The notes under the pieces: generated by a model | Told to the model about the DNA's origin: nothing | The model's database searches: none | The model's input: the letters and a program-made list of their open reading frames with translations, nothing else | DNA from: a bacterium | GTDB taxonomy: Bacteria; Bacillota; Bacilli; Lactobacillales; Streptococcaceae | DNA length: 40,721 nt | Reading direction: 5' to 3' | Assembly: GCA_905221505.1 (NCBI GenBank) | Contig: CAJNDL010000017.1 | Coordinates: 1 to 40,721 of the forward strand | Translations under genes and position numbers: made by a program | Shown: positions 26,334-35,505 of the stretch, one piece after another | Numbering within the stretch: position 1 is the first letter of the stretch | Layout: each line of letters begins with the position of its first letter

Positions 26334-26443
26334 ACTTGATTGTGTATGCAATTGTTACTAACGGTAGAATTTCACTTACCCCTCCTATCTGCTCGCAGCG
26401 CCCGCAGACTTTCTGAAAGAAGAAGATAAGCTACTTATCCGTT
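26267..26443 (-). promoter_or_regulatory. T-box leader of serS
   Basis: On the minus strand the antiterminator core reads GGATGGAACCGTGGCC (about 26311-26296), a variant of the T-box AGGGTGGNACCGCG. It is followed by the terminator 3' arm and a T run. Upstream lies the long stem I region with AAGTGAAATTCTACCG. The probable specifier is TCT (Ser) at 26368-26366, followed by the usual A. Uncharged tRNA-Ser would bind here and allow read-through into serS. Confidence 0.9.
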
Positions 26444-26449
26444 GCTATG

Positions 26450-26478
26450 ATTATACTAAAGTTTCTACTTTTTTGCAA
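26450..26478 (-). promoter_or_regulatory. Promoter of the serS T-box transcript
   Basis: On the minus strand TTGCAA (26478-26473), 17-base spacer, TATAAT (26455-26450). The -35 box overlaps the last codons of the manO-like gene. Confidence 0.82.
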
Positions 26479-26836
26479 ATAGATTTTTAAGTTTTTTTCC
26501 AATGGTCTGGAGTAGAGTCGGAAGTTTGACAACCTTGTCATTGCCCAGTTTTTCGCGAGCAATTTTAAGAATGGCACCTGAGTCTTTTGAAGCAAAGAGG
26601 AATTTTCCTTGATCAGTAAAGACTTCGAAGTGGCGACTGATTTTGCGACCAGTAACATTGGCTCCAATTTGGTTGATATGGCTCCAAGGGATTTGGATAA
26701 ATTGTTCAACATTGACATCTGGGTAAAATTCCAGAGCCTGATCCCCGACCAGGAATTTTCCCACTTTCCCAGCTATAGAGAGGTAGGAGGTGCCTGTTGT
26801 ATTGAGGAGCACTGTTTTGTTAAGAGATTGGGCCAT
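26465..26836 (-). CDS. ManO-like DUF956 protein
   Basis: 123-residue soluble protein of the DUF956 family, the group that includes ManO. It begins AQSLNKTVLLNTTGTSYLSIAGKVGKFLVGD and has a conserved HFEVFTDQGKFLFASKD block. In many lactic acid bacteria manO follows manLMN, the mannose/glucose PTS genes, and lies next to serS. Here serS is adjacent but the PTS genes are not. ManO has been reported to influence man operon expression in Listeria and Enterococcus. Its ATG is two bases from the lysC stop codon, so it is read with lysC. Function in this setting is unknown. Confidence 0.8.
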   Translation of the reverse strand: MAQSLNKTVLLNTTGTSYLSIAGKVGKFLVGDQALEFYPDVNVEQFIQIPWSHINQIGANVTGRKISRHFEVFTDQGKFLFASKDSGAILKIAREKLGNDKVVKLPTLLQTIGKKLKNLFAKK

Positions 26837-26838
26837 GT

Positions 26839-28203
26839 CTAGTCTTCCTTACTTTCACCGAAAAAGGCATTGTAGAGGGCTTTGATAGCTGATTTTTCTT
26901 GGTCTTTATGGACAACAAACATGATAGAAACCTCACTAGAACCTTGAGACATCATCTGGATATTGATCTTGTTTTCAGATAGAGCGCGTGTCGCAGTAGC
27001 AGTTACTCCAATGTGACTCTTCATCTTTTCTCCAACAATCATAATGATTGAAAGGTCGTGTTCGATTTCTGCATGGTCTACTTCAGCCTTTTGAACCAAC
27101 TGACGAAGGATTTCTTCTTCCTTGATAGGAGTTAGTTCGCGAGAACGGAGGATAATTGAAAGATCGTCGATACCTGTTGGCATATGTTCCCAACCGATAT
27201 TAAGATCTTCAAGGATTTGAAGAACCTTGCGTCCAAATCCAACCTCACGGTTCATGAGGTATTTGGACATGTTGATGCTGACAAAGCCAGAGTCACCAGC
27301 AATTCCCACAACTGGGAACTTGTCACTACTATGTTTTAGAACGATACGAGTACCCGGATGATCAGGGTTGTTGGTATTCTTAATGACAAGAGGGATTTTT
27401 CCACGGTAGGCAGGTAAAAGGGCTTCGTCATGAAGAACTGAGAATCCTGCATAGGCCAACTCACGCATTTCACGGTAGGTCAACTCAGGGATCGAGTGTG
27501 GTTGGTGGATAATACCAGGGTGAGCCGCAAAGATACCATCAACGTCCGTAAAGTTTTCATAAAGGTCAGCTTTAACCCCAGCAGCAATGATAGAACCAGT
27601 GATATCAGAGCCTCCACGTGAGAAAGTACAGATTTGATTTTCCTTAGTAACACCAAAGAAGCCAGGAATGACAAGGACTTCATTGGCAGTTGTCAATTCC
27701 TCAATCTTGTCATAACTTGATGGAATGATGCGAGCGTGACCAGGTTCACTTGTGACTACAATACCAGCTTCTCTAGGGTGCACATAGCGTGCATCAATCC
27801 CATTTTGGTTAAAATAGGCAGCAATCAATTTGGCATTGTTATTTTCACCGGCTGCTAGGAAGGTATCATAGAGAAATTCATTTTCTTCAATAGGAAGAGT
27901 GGCTAAGGCACGAATACTTTTAGAAATTTTTTCTAGAACAGCTGGCTTCAATCCCAATTCACTAACCATAGCAGCATAGCGGTCGATAATCCAGCTTTGG
28001 CTCTTGCTAATATCGTTACCAGCAACATAGTCGCGGTAGTATTTAATCAAGGCATCCGTCACCTTAGTATCTTCAGCATTGCGTTTACCAGGCGCAGAAA
28101 CAACTACAAAACGGCGCTCTGGATCGCTTTTAACGATGTTTAAAACTTTTTCTAATTGACCAGCAGAGGCAAGAGAGCTACCTCCAAATTTAACAACTTT
28201 CAT
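26839..28203 (-). CDS. lysC: Aspartate kinase
   Basis: 454-residue monofunctional aspartokinase, the first step of the aspartate pathway to lysine, threonine and methionine and of diaminopimelate or lysine supply for the cell wall. The kinase domain opens with MKVVKFGGSSLA and contains FSRGGSDITGS and FTDVDGIFAAHP. Two ACT domains form the C-terminal third (VSINMSKYLMNREVGFGRKV; LSIIMIVGEKMKSHIGVTA), the site of feedback control by an amino acid. The ribosome-binding site TAGGAG precedes the start. It heads a unit with the manO-like gene and a good promoter lies just upstream. Confidence 0.94.
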   Translation of the reverse strand: MKVVKFGGSSLASAGQLEKVLNIVKSDPERRFVVVSAPGKRNAEDTKVTDALIKYYRDYVAGNDISKSQSWIIDRYAAMVSELGLKPAVLEKISKSIRALATLPIEENEFLYDTFLAAGENNNAKLIAAYFNQNGIDARYVHPREAGIVVTSEPGHARIIPSSYDKIEELTTANEVLVIPGFFGVTKENQICTFSRGGSDITGSIIAAGVKADLYENFTDVDGIFAAHPGIIHQPHSIPELTYREMRELAYAGFSVLHDEALLPAYRGKIPLVIKNTNNPDHPGTRIVLKHSSDKFPVVGIAGDSGFVSINMSKYLMNREVGFGRKVLQILEDLNIGWEHMPTGIDDLSIILRSRELTPIKEEEILRQLVQKAEVDHAEIEHDLSIIMIVGEKMKSHIGVTATATRALSENKINIQMMSQGSSEVSIMFVVHKDQEKSAIKALYNAFFGESKED

Positions 28204-28232
28204 AAGAACTCCTAAAGTAAGTATTTTATACG

Positions 28233-28261
28233 ATTATAGCAGAAAGAAAGCCTTTTTTCAA
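28233..28261 (-). promoter_or_regulatory. Promoter of lysC
   Basis: On the minus strand TTGAAA (28261-28256), 17-base spacer, TATAAT (28238-28233), about 30 bases before the lysC start codon. Confidence 0.85.
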
Positions 28262-28335
28262 TGAAGAAAATAAGATGCTTTCTAGAGTAAAGGGAGCTTT
28301 TCTTATCGGCCGAGACACTTTCAGCTGATTTTTCC

Positions 28336-28376
28336 TTGCTTTCGAGTTTTAAAAAAGATATACTTTGATAATAAAA
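28336..28376 (+). promoter_or_regulatory. Promoter of fabM with a FabT-like box
   Basis: TTGCTT (28336-28341), 17-base spacer, TATACT (28359-28364). Directly behind lies TTTGATAATAAAA (28364-28376). It follows the pattern TTTGATNNTNAAA found before fabT and fabK, but lacks the second palindromic arm. The pneumococcal fabM is generally described as outside FabT control, so the box is only a candidate. Confidence 0.5.
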
Positions 28377-28412
28377 TAATTTAAACTGCTTATAAAATAA
28401 AAAGGAGTCCTG

Positions 28413-29198
28413 ATGGAACATATTATTTATCAGCTTGAAGAGGATTTGGCAATCCTTACCTTAAATCGTCCTGAAGTTGCGAATGGTTTTCATATTCCCA
28501 TGTGTGAGGAGATTTTAGAAGCACTGACTCTGGCAGAAGAGAATCCAGCTGTGCATTTTATCTTAATTAATGCCAATGGAAAGGTCTTCTCAGTTGGGGG
28601 AGATTTGGTAGAGATGAAGCGGGCAGTGGACGAGGATGATATTCCATCATTGACGAAAATCGCAGAATTGGTCAATACGATTTCTTATAAAATCAAGCAA
28701 ATTACTAAACCTGTCTTGATGGAGGTTGATGGAGCTGTTGCAGGTGCCGCAGCCAATATGGCTGTAGCAGTAGATTTCTGTATTGCAACGGATAAGGCTA
28801 AATTTATCCAAGCCTTTGTTGGAGTTGGTTTGGCTCCAGATGCAGGTGGGATTCATCTCTTGAGTCGTAGTATTGGTGTGACGCGTGCTGCTCAATTAGC
28901 TATGACGGGTGAGGCTCTGACCGCAGAAAAAGCTTTAGAATGGGGGCTGGTTTACCGCGTCTGTGAAGCTGATAAACTTGAAAAGACGAGAGAACAGATT
29001 CTTAAAAAATTAAGACGTGGGTCAGCTAATTCCTATGCAGCCATCAAGAAGTTGGTTTGGGAGAGCCAATTTAAAGATTGGCAAGATTATGCTGCTTTAG
29101 AATTGAACCTACAGGAATCCTTGGCCCAAACAGAGGATTTCAAAGAGGGAGTGCGGGCTCATTCGGAGAGAAGAAGACCGAAATTTACTGGAAAATAA
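28413..29198 (+). CDS. fabM: trans-2,cis-3-decenoyl-ACP isomerase
   Basis: 261-residue crotonase-fold enzyme that diverts trans-2-decenoyl-ACP to the cis-3 isomer and so starts unsaturated fatty acid synthesis in streptococci lacking FabA. The oxyanion-hole segments are [12 protein letters not shown] and [15 protein letters not shown]. The loop [14 protein letters not shown] carries the conserved Asp. It resembles enoyl-CoA hydratase, but its position at the head of the fab cluster and the absence of beta-oxidation neighbours support FabM. Its own promoter and the 91-base gap with a fabT promoter suggest partly independent expression. Ribosome-binding site AAAGGAG. Confidence 0.92.
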   Translation: MEHIIYQLEEDLAILTLNRPEVANGFHIPMCEEILEALTLAEENPAVHFILINANGKVFSVGGDLVEMKRAVDEDDIPSLTKIAELVNTISYKIKQITKPVLMEVDGAVAGAAANMAVAVDFCIATDKAKFIQAFVGVGLAPDAGGIHLLSRSIGVTRAAQLAMTGEALTAEKALEWGLVYRVCEADKLEKTREQILKKLRRGSANSYAAIKKLVWESQFKDWQDYAALELNLQESLAQTEDFKEGVRAHSERRRPKFTGK

Positions 29199-29206
29199 GA
29201 AAATAC

Positions 29207-29263
29207 TTGCACCATTCTTTGAAGTTTGATATAATTCTTTTGTCAAATGTTTTGATTGTAAAA
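29207..29263 (+). promoter_or_regulatory. fabT promoter and FabT operator
   Basis: TTGCAC (29207-29212), 17-base spacer, TATAAT (29230-29235). The FabT-like box TTTGATTGTAAAA is at 29251-29263, just downstream of the transcription start. FabT is known to bind a palindrome before its own gene and before fabK in pneumococcus, and this position fits autorepression. Confidence 0.82.
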
Positions 29264-29289
29264 GTTTTTTGAAAAGGAGGGAAAAGAGA

Positions 29290-29724
29290 TTGGACTACCA
29301 ACGAATTAATGAATATTTAACATCTATATTTAACAATGTCCTCGTTATCGAGGAAGTTAGCTTGAGGGGTAGTCGTTTCAAGGATATCTCCATCAAAGAA
29401 GTCCATACAATCGATGTAATTGGAAAATTCCCAGACGTGACGCCAAGTCAAGTGTCGAAAGAGTTGATGGTGACTCTTGGGACGGTTACGACGAGTTTGA
29501 ATAATCTCGAACGCAAGGGTTACATTGAACGCATTCGCTCAGAGCAGGATCGTCGTGTGGTGCATCTGCATTTGACAAAGAAGGGTCGCTTGATTCATAG
29601 ACTACATAAACGTTTCCACAAGGCGATGGTCGAAAATATTATCGAAGGTATGAGCAAGGAAGAAACGGAAGTTATGAGCAAAGGTTTGACTAAACTTTAT
29701 CAATTTTTGGAGGATTTGAAATAA
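29290..29724 (+). CDS. fabT: FabT, MarR-family repressor of fatty acid synthesis
   Basis: 144-residue winged-helix regulator. The MarR recognition region is [29 protein letters not shown], and the wing is [20 protein letters not shown] 29290 is used as start because AGGAGG (29275-29280) lies at the right distance. An upstream in-frame TTG at 29269 lies before that site. FabT with long-chain acyl-ACP as corepressor switches off the fab/acc genes when fatty acids are available. Its stop codon overlaps the fabH start (TAATG). Confidence 0.94.
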   Translation: MDYQRINEYLTSIFNNVLVIEEVSLRGSRFKDISIKEVHTIDVIGKFPDVTPSQVSKELMVTLGTVTTSLNNLERKGYIERIRSEQDRRVVHLHLTKKGRLIHRLHKRFHKAMVENIIEGMSKEETEVMSKGLTKLYQFLEDLK

Positions 29725-30698
29725 TGGCTTTTGCAAAAATAAGCCAGGTTGCTCATTATGTTCCAGAGCAAGTGGTTACAAATCATGATTTGGCCCAGAT
29801 TATGGATACCAATGATGAGTGGATTTCAAGTCGGACGGGAATACGACAAAGGCATATTTCAAGAACAGAATCTACTAGTGATTTGGCTACAGAGGTTGCT
29901 AAGAAACTGATGGCAAAAGCTGGAATCACAGGAGAAGAGCTGGATTTTATCATTCTAGCCACTATTACTCCAGATTCGATGATGCCCTCTACAGCTGCTC
30001 GTGTCCAAGCCAATATTGGTGCAAAAAAAGCTTTTGCTTTTGACCTAATAGCTGCTTGTAGTGGATTTGTATTTGCCTTGTCAACTGCTGAAAAGTTTAT
30101 CGCTTCTGGTCGCTTTCAAAAAGGCTTGGTGATTGGTAGTGAAACTCTCTCTAAGGCAGTCGATTGGTCAGATCGATCAACAGCTGTCTTGTTTGGAGAT
30201 GGTGCTGGTGGTGTCTTGCTAGAAGCTAGCGAGCAAGAGCATTTCTTGGCTGAGAGTCTCAACAGTGATGGGAGTCGTAGTGAGTGTCTGACCTATGGAC
30301 ATTCAGGCTTACATTCTCCATTTTCAGATCAAGAAAATGCAGATTCATTTTTGAAGATGGATGGGCGGGCGGTCTTTGATTTTGCCATTCGAGATGTAGC
30401 CAAGTCTATCAAGCAGACTATTGACGAATCCCCTATAGAGGCGACAGACTTGGATTATCTGCTGCTTCATCAGGCCAATGACCGTATCTTGGATAAGATG
30501 GCTAAAAAAATCGGTGTCGACCGAGCTAAACTTCCAGCCAATATGATGGAATATGGCAATACTAGTGCAGCCAGTATCCCGATTTTACTTTCAGAGTGTG
30601 TAGAACAAGGTCTCATCCCTTTAGATGGTAGTCAAACTGTTCTTTTATCAGGCTTCGGTGGAGGCTTGACCTGGGGCACGCTCATTCTTACAATTTAG
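29724..30698 (+). CDS. fabH: 3-oxoacyl-ACP synthase III
   Basis: 324-residue condensing enzyme that starts each fatty acid chain by joining an acyl-CoA primer to malonyl-ACP. The Cys-His-Asn triad is C112 ([10 protein letters not shown]), H249 (LLLHQANDR) and N279 (EYGNTSAAS). The thiolase fold is complete. Translation is coupled to fabT by a one-base overlap, so the repressor and the initiating enzyme are made together. acpP follows 58 bases later. Confidence 0.96.
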   Translation: MAFAKISQVAHYVPEQVVTNHDLAQIMDTNDEWISSRTGIRQRHISRTESTSDLATEVAKKLMAKAGITGEELDFIILATITPDSMMPSTAARVQANIGAKKAFAFDLIAACSGFVFALSTAEKFIASGRFQKGLVIGSETLSKAVDWSDRSTAVLFGDGAGGVLLEASEQEHFLAESLNSDGSRSECLTYGHSGLHSPFSDQENADSFLKMDGRAVFDFAIRDVAKSIKQTIDESPIEATDLDYLLLHQANDRILDKMAKKIGVDRAKLPANMMEYGNTSAASIPILLSECVEQGLIPLDGSQTVLLSGFGGGLTWGTLILTI

Positions 30699-30756
30699 GT
30701 AATCATGTGGTGAACACATTGTTATAAAAAATTATTTATTTTAAAGGAGTCCTATC

Positions 30757-30981
30757 ATGGCAGTATTTGAAAAAGTACAAGAAATTATCGTTGAAGAACT
30801 TGGAAAAGACGCATCAGAAGTAACACTTGAATCAACTTTTGATGATTTAGACGCAGATTCATTGGACTTGTTCCAAGTAATCTCAGAAATCGAAGATGCT
30901 TTTGATATCCAAATCGAAGCAGAAGATGACTTGAAAACAGTTGGTGACTTGGTTGCCTACGTTGAAGAGCAAACAAAATAA
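30757..30981 (+). CDS. acpP: Acyl carrier protein
   Basis: 74-residue acidic four-helix protein that carries the growing acyl chain on 4'-phosphopantetheine attached to S35 in [11 protein letters not shown]. The DSL motif and the surrounding helix II are intact. The strongly biased codon use (GAA, GAC, ACT, CTT) is that of a very abundant protein, and AAAGGAG lies upstream. It belongs to the fabT-fabH transcript. A hairpin follows before the fabK promoter region. Confidence 0.95.
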   Translation: MAVFEKVQEIIVEELGKDASEVTLESTFDDLDADSLDLFQVISEIEDAFDIQIEAEDDLKTVGDLVAYVEEQTK

Positions 30982-30998
30982 GCAGAATACAAATAGAA

Positions 30999-31025
30999 GG
31001 AGTAGGGAAACCCGCTCCCTCTTGT
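30999..31025 (+). terminator. Hairpin between acpP and fabK
   Basis: GGAG-TA-GGG (30999-31007) pairs with CCC-G-CTCC (31011-31018) across an AAA loop, then CTCTTGTTT. It has an internal loop and a poor T tract, so it is at best a partial terminator. It may lower read-through from acpP into fabK. Confidence 0.4.
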
Positions 31026-31032
31026 TTAGGCA

Positions 31033-31053
31033 ATAGTTTGATTTTCAAATTAT
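31033..31053 (+). promoter_or_regulatory. FabT operator before fabK
   Basis: The 21-base palindrome ATAGTTTGA-TTT-TCAAATTAT has arms matching at eight of nine positions. Its core TTTGATTTTCAAA is the clearest of the three boxes of this kind in the window. It lies 45 bases before the fabK start. The -35 and -10 boxes of the fabK promoter could not be assigned with confidence. Confidence 0.85.
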
Positions 31054-31097
31054 GACAGTATCGAACTATTACGTAAGCAAGAAATGATGGAGGCACT

Positions 31098-32072
31098 ATG
31101 AAAACGCGTATTACAGAATTATTGAACATTGATTATCCTATTTTCCAAGGAGGGATGGCCTGGGTTGCTGATGGCGATTTGGCAGGGGCTGTTTCCAAGG
31201 CTGGAGGGCTAGGGATTATCGGTGGGGGAAATGCCCCTAAAGAAGTTGTCAAGGCAAATATTGATAAAATCAAATCATTGACGGATAAACCCTTTGGTGT
31301 CAACATCATGCTCTTGTCTCCCTTTGTGGAAGATATTGTAGATCTCGTTATCGAGGAAGGTGTTAAGGTGGTTACAACAGGGGCAGGAAATCCTGGTAAA
31401 TACATGGAACGCTTCCACGAAGCTGGTATTACAGTTATTCCTGTTGTACCAAGTGTTGCCCTAGCTAAACGTATGGAAAAAATCGGTGCGGATGCTGTCA
31501 TTGCAGAAGGAATGGAAGCTGGGGGGCATATAGGTAAATTAACAACCATGACCTTGGTGCGTCAGGTTGTTGCTGCTGTATCTATTCCTGTTATTGCTGC
31601 AGGAGGGATTGCGGATGGTGAAGGTGCTGCTGCTGGCTTTATGCTAGGTGCAGAGGCTGTTCAGGTTGGAACACGTTTTGTCGTTGCAAAAGAGTCTAAT
31701 GCCCATCCGAATTATAAGGCCAAGATTTTAAAAGCGAGAGATATTGATACTACGATTTCAGCTCAACACTTTGGACATGCTGTTCGTGCTATTAAAAATC
31801 AGTTGACTCGTGATTTTGAAAAAGCTGAGAAAGATGCCTTTAAACAGGAAAATCCTGATTTGGAAATCTTTGAACAAATGGGAGCAGGTGCCCTAGCCAA
31901 AGCAGTTGTTCATGGTGATGTGGATGGAGGATCTGTCATGGCAGGTCAAATTGCGGGGCTTGTTTCCAAAGAAGAAACAGCTGAAGAAATCCTAAAAGAT
32001 TTGTACTACGGAGCTGCTAAGAAAATTCAAGAAGAAGCCTCTCGTTGGGCAGGAGTTGTAAGAAATGACTAA
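31098..32072 (+). CDS. fabK: Enoyl-ACP reductase II (FMN)
   Basis: 324-residue TIM-barrel flavoprotein that reduces trans-2-enoyl-ACP with NAD(P)H, replacing FabI and explaining triclosan tolerance in streptococci. Motifs of the nitronate-monooxygenase-like fold include FQGGMAWVADGDLAGAVS, the FMN phosphate loop AAGGIADGEGAAAGFMLGA and EGMEAGGHIGK with the conserved His. It competes with FabM for trans-2-decenoyl-ACP and so sets the saturated/unsaturated ratio. It overlaps fabD by eight bases and heads the FabT-regulated fabK-accA operon. Confidence 0.96.
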   Translation: MKTRITELLNIDYPIFQGGMAWVADGDLAGAVSKAGGLGIIGGGNAPKEVVKANIDKIKSLTDKPFGVNIMLLSPFVEDIVDLVIEEGVKVVTTGAGNPGKYMERFHEAGITVIPVVPSVALAKRMEKIGADAVIAEGMEAGGHIGKLTTMTLVRQVVAAVSIPVIAAGGIADGEGAAAGFMLGAEAVQVGTRFVVAKESNAHPNYKAKILKARDIDTTISAQHFGHAVRAIKNQLTRDFEKAEKDAFKQENPDLEIFEQMGAGALAKAVVHGDVDGGSVMAGQIAGLVSKEETAEEILKDLYYGAAKKIQEEASRWAGVVRND

Positions 32073-32988
32073 AACAGCCTTTTTATTTGCTGGCCAAGGC
32101 GCCCAGTATCTAGGTATGGGACGGGATCTCTATGATCAGTATCCGATTGTACAAGAAACGATTGATCAAGCGAGTCAGGTACTCGGTTATGATTTGCGTC
32201 ATCTCATTGATACAGAAGAAGAAAAACTCAATCAGACTCGCTATACGCAACCAGCCATTTTAGCAACTTCGGTTGCTATCTACCGTCTATTGCAAGAGAA
32301 GGGCTATCAGCCTGATATGGTTGCTGGTTTGTCCCTTGGGGAATATTCTGCCTTGGTGGCCAGTGGCGTCTTGGAGTTTGAAGATGCGGTAGCCTTGGTA
32401 GCCAAGCGTGGGGCCTATATGGAAGAAGCAGCACCTGCTGGATCTGGCAAGATGGTGGCTGTTCTCAATACGCCAGTAGAGGTCATTGAGGAAGCCTGTC
32501 GAAAAGCTTCTGAACTTGGAGTGGTTACCCCAGCCAACTATAACACACCTGCACAAATCGTGATTGGTGGAGAAGTGGTCGCAGTTGATCAAGCTGTCGA
32601 ACTCTTGCAGGAAGCTGGTGCGAAAAGATTGATTCCCCTCAAGGTTTCAGGGCCTTTTCATACCGCTCTCCTTGAGCCTGCTAGCCAGAAATTAGCTGAA
32701 ACTCTAGCTCAAGTAAGTTTTTCAGATTTTACTTGTCCCCTAGTCGGTAATACAGAAGCTACTGTGATGCAAAAAGAAGACATTGCTCAACTTTTGACGC
32801 GTCAGGTCAAGGAACCAGTTCGTTTCTATGAAAGTATTGCAGTTATGCAAGAAGCAGGCATAACCAACTTTATCGAGATCGGACCGGGGAAAGTCTTGTC
32901 AGGTTTTGTCAAAAAAATTGATAAGACAGCTAAACTTACCAATGTTGAAGATCAGGCTAGTTTGGAAACTTTGCTAGAAAACAAGTAA
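32065..32988 (+). CDS. fabD: Malonyl-CoA:ACP transacylase
   Basis: 307-residue acyltransferase that loads malonate onto ACP for chain extension. N-terminal FLFAGQGAQYLGMG is the family signature. The nucleophile is S90 in AGLSLGEYSAL. The His partner lies in SGPFHTALLEPA (about residue 200). The C-terminal EIGPGKVLSGFVKKI is typical. The start lies within fabK with AGGAG at the right distance. Confidence 0.95.
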   Translation: MTKTAFLFAGQGAQYLGMGRDLYDQYPIVQETIDQASQVLGYDLRHLIDTEEEKLNQTRYTQPAILATSVAIYRLLQEKGYQPDMVAGLSLGEYSALVASGVLEFEDAVALVAKRGAYMEEAAPAGSGKMVAVLNTPVEVIEEACRKASELGVVTPANYNTPAQIVIGGEVVAVDQAVELLQEAGAKRLIPLKVSGPFHTALLEPASQKLAETLAQVSFSDFTCPLVGNTEATVMQKEDIAQLLTRQVKEPVRFYESIAVMQEAGITNFIEIGPGKVLSGFVKKIDKTAKLTNVEDQASLETLLENK

Positions 32989-33028
32989 TCCCTTCTCCCA
33001 TAAATACAGGAGGAAACAGGAGAAAAGA

Positions 33029-33760
33029 ATGCAACTAAAAAATAAAAATATCTTTATTACAGGTTCGAGTCGTGGAATTGGTCTTGCCATTGCACACAAG
33101 TTTGCTCAAGCAGGATCTAATATCGTACTAAATAGTCGTGGGCCTATCTCTGAAGAATTACTCGTTGAGTTTTCAGACTACGGTGTCAAGGTAGTTCCTA
33201 TATCAGGAGACGTGTCGGATTTTGCAGACGCTAAGCGTATGGTTGAGCAAGCTATTGTAGAGCTTGGTTCAGTAGATGTTTTGGTCAACAATGCTGGAAT
33301 TACTCAAGACACCCTCATGCTCAAGATGACAGAAGCAGATTTTGAAAAAGTGCTCAAAGTCAACCTGACTGGAGCCTTTAACATGACACAATCAGTCTTG
33401 AAACCGATGATGAAAGCCAGAGAAGGTGCTATCATTAATATGTCTAGTGTTGTTGGTTTGATGGGAAATATCGGTCAAGCTAACTATGCTGCTTCTAAGG
33501 CTGGCTTGATTGGTTTTACCAAGTCTGTGGCGCGTGAAGTGGCCAATCGCAATATCAGGGTTAATGCTATTGCACCGGGAATGATTGAATCCGATATGAC
33601 AGCTATCCTATCAGATAAAGTAAAAGATGCCATGCTGGCGCAAATTCCTATGAAAGAATTTGGACAGGCAGAACAGGTTGCAGATTTAACAGTATTTTTA
33701 GCAGGCCAAGATTATCTAACTGGTCAAGTGGTTGCCATTGATGGTGGCCTCAGTATGTAG
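33029..33760 (+). CDS. fabG: 3-oxoacyl-ACP reductase
   Basis: 243-residue short-chain dehydrogenase that reduces the beta-keto group with NADPH. The cofactor loop is TGSSRGIG (11-18) and NNAG is at 87-90. The catalytic residues are N112, S140, Y153 and K157 in the arrangement seen in E. coli FabG. The sequence differs from the remembered pneumococcal FabG at about one residue in twelve. That divergence is one reason for favouring S. mitis or a relative over S. pneumoniae. Confidence 0.96.
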   Translation: MQLKNKNIFITGSSRGIGLAIAHKFAQAGSNIVLNSRGPISEELLVEFSDYGVKVVPISGDVSDFADAKRMVEQAIVELGSVDVLVNNAGITQDTLMLKMTEADFEKVLKVNLTGAFNMTQSVLKPMMKAREGAIINMSSVVGLMGNIGQANYAASKAGLIGFTKSVAREVANRNIRVNAIAPGMIESDMTAILSDKVKDAMLAQIPMKEFGQAEQVADLTVFLAGQDYLTGQVVAIDGGLSM

Positions 33761-33781
33761 CAGAAGCTAGAGGTAAAAAAG

Positions 33782-35017
33782 ATGAAACTAAATCGTGTAG
33801 TAGTAACAGGTTATGGAGTAACATCTCCAATCGGAAATACACCAGAAGAATTTTGGAATAGTTTGACAACTGGAAAAATCGGAATTGGTCCAATTACAAA
33901 ATTTGACCACAGTGACTTTGATGTGCATAATGCAGCAGAAATCCAAGATTTTCCTTTTGATAAATACTTTGTTAAGAAAGATACCAACCGTTTTGATAAC
34001 TACTCTTTGTATGCCTTGTATGCAGCCCAAGAAGCTGTCAACTACGCTAATCTGGATGTAGAGGCTATTGACAAGGATCGTTTTGGTGTTATTGTTGCCT
34101 CTGGTATTGGTGGAATCAAAGAAATTGAAGATCAAGTACTTCGATTAAATGATAAAGGACCAAAACGTGTGAAACCATTGACCCTTCCAAAAGCCTTGCC
34201 AAATATGGCTTCAGGAAATGTTGCCATGCGTTTTGGAGCAAACGGTGTTTGTAAATCCATCAATACTGCCTGCGCTTCATCAAATGACGCGATTGGAGAT
34301 GCTTTCCGCTCGATTAAGTTTGGTTTCCAAGATGTTATGTTGGTAGGTGGTTCAGAAGCCTCTATTACCCCTTTTGCTATCGCTGGTTTCCAAGCCCTAA
34401 CTGCTCTCTCTACTACAGAGGATCCAGCTCGTGCTTCTATCCCATTTGATAAGGACCGTAATGGGTTTGTTATGGGTGAAGGTTCAGGGATGTTGGTTCT
34501 TGAAAGCCTTGAACACGCGGAAAAACGTGGGGCTACTATCCTTGCTGAAGTGGTTGGTTACGGAAATACTTGCGATGCCTACCATATGACTTCACCACAT
34601 CCAGAAGGTCAGGGAGCTATCAAGGCCATCAAACTAGCCTTGGAAGAAGCTGAGATTTCTCCAGAGCAAGTCGCCTATGTCAATGCTCACGGAACGTCAA
34701 CTCCTGCTAATGAAAAAGGAGAAAGTGGTGCTATCGTAGCTGTTCTTGGTAAGGAAGTACCTGTGTCATCAACTAAGTCTTTCACAGGCCATTTGCTGGG
34801 AGCTGCAGGTGCAGTAGAAGCTATCGTCACAATCGAAGCTATGCGTCATAACTTTGTACCAATGACAGCTGGAACAAGTGAAGTATCAGATTATATCGAA
34901 GCCAATGTCGTTTATGGACAAGGCTTGGAGCAAGAAATTCCATACGCTATTTCAAATACCTTTGGTTTTGGTGGCCACAATGCAGTTCTTGCTTTCAAAC
35001 GTTGGGAGAATAAATAA
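33782..35017 (+). CDS. fabF: 3-oxoacyl-ACP synthase II
   Basis: 411-residue elongating condensing enzyme, the target of platensimycin-type inhibitors. The Cys-His-His triad is C164 (NTACASSNDA), H303 (NAHGTSTPANE) and H337 (TGHLLGAAGA), the exact residue numbers usual for FabF. It is the only elongation synthase in the cluster, with no FabB present, so it must serve both saturated and unsaturated branches. It is followed after two bases by accB. Confidence 0.97.
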   Translation: MKLNRVVVTGYGVTSPIGNTPEEFWNSLTTGKIGIGPITKFDHSDFDVHNAAEIQDFPFDKYFVKKDTNRFDNYSLYALYAAQEAVNYANLDVEAIDKDRFGVIVASGIGGIKEIEDQVLRLNDKGPKRVKPLTLPKALPNMASGNVAMRFGANGVCKSINTACASSNDAIGDAFRSIKFGFQDVMLVGGSEASITPFAIAGFQALTALSTTEDPARASIPFDKDRNGFVMGEGSGMLVLESLEHAEKRGATILAEVVGYGNTCDAYHMTSPHPEGQGAIKAIKLALEEAEISPEQVAYVNAHGTSTPANEKGESGAIVAVLGKEVPVSSTKSFTGHLLGAAGAVEAIVTIEAMRHNFVPMTAGTSEVSDYIEANVVYGQGLEQEIPYAISNTFGFGGHNAVLAFKRWENK

Positions 35018-35019
35018 GT

Positions 35020-35505
35020 ATGAATTTAAACGATATTAAAGACTTGATGGCTCAATTTGACCAGTCAAGTTTGAGAGAATTTTCTTATAAAAATGGGACG
35101 GATGAGTTACAGTTTAGTAAGAATGAAGCGAGACTTGTATCTGAAGTTGCAGCTCAAGCCGCTCCAGCGCCCGTTCTAGCAACACCAAGTCCAGTAGCTC
35201 CTACATCTGCTCCAGCAGAGACTGTAGCAGAAGAAGTTCCAGCACCAGCCGAAGCAAGTGTGGCTGCTGAGGGAGATCTTGTAGAGAGCCCACTTGTTGG
35301 GGTGGCTTACTTGGCTGCTGGTCCTGATAAACCTGCCTTCGTTACAGTTGGTGATAGTGTTAAAAAAGGCCAAACATTGGTAATTATCGAAGCTATGAAA
35401 GTCATGAATGAAATCCCAGCTCCTAAGGATGGTGTGGTAACGGAAATTCTCGTTTCTAACGAAGAAATGGTTGAGTTTGGTAAAGGATTGGTACGTATCA
35501 AATGA
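35020..35505 (+). CDS. accB: Biotin carboxyl carrier protein of acetyl-CoA carboxylase
   Basis: 161 residues. The N-terminal segment ([21 protein letters not shown]) is followed by an Ala/Pro-rich flexible linker (about 44-85) and the biotinyl domain. K127 in EAMKVMNEI is the biotin attachment site. The carrier moves carboxybiotin between AccC and the AccAD transferase. Its stop codon overlaps the fabZ start (ATGA). Confidence 0.96.
   Translation: MNLNDIKDLMAQFDQSSLREFSYKNGTDELQFSKNEARLVSEVAAQAAPAPVLATPSPVAPTSAPAETVAEEVPAPAEASVAAEGDLVESPLVGVAYLAAGPDKPAFVTVGDSVKKGQTLVIIEAMKVMNEIPAPKDGVVTEILVSNEEMVEFGKGLVRIK

Noticed and set aside
30705..30719. Small hairpin ATGTG/CACAT between fabH and acpP
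   Set aside because: Only five base pairs and no T tract. Too weak to call a terminator or regulatory element.
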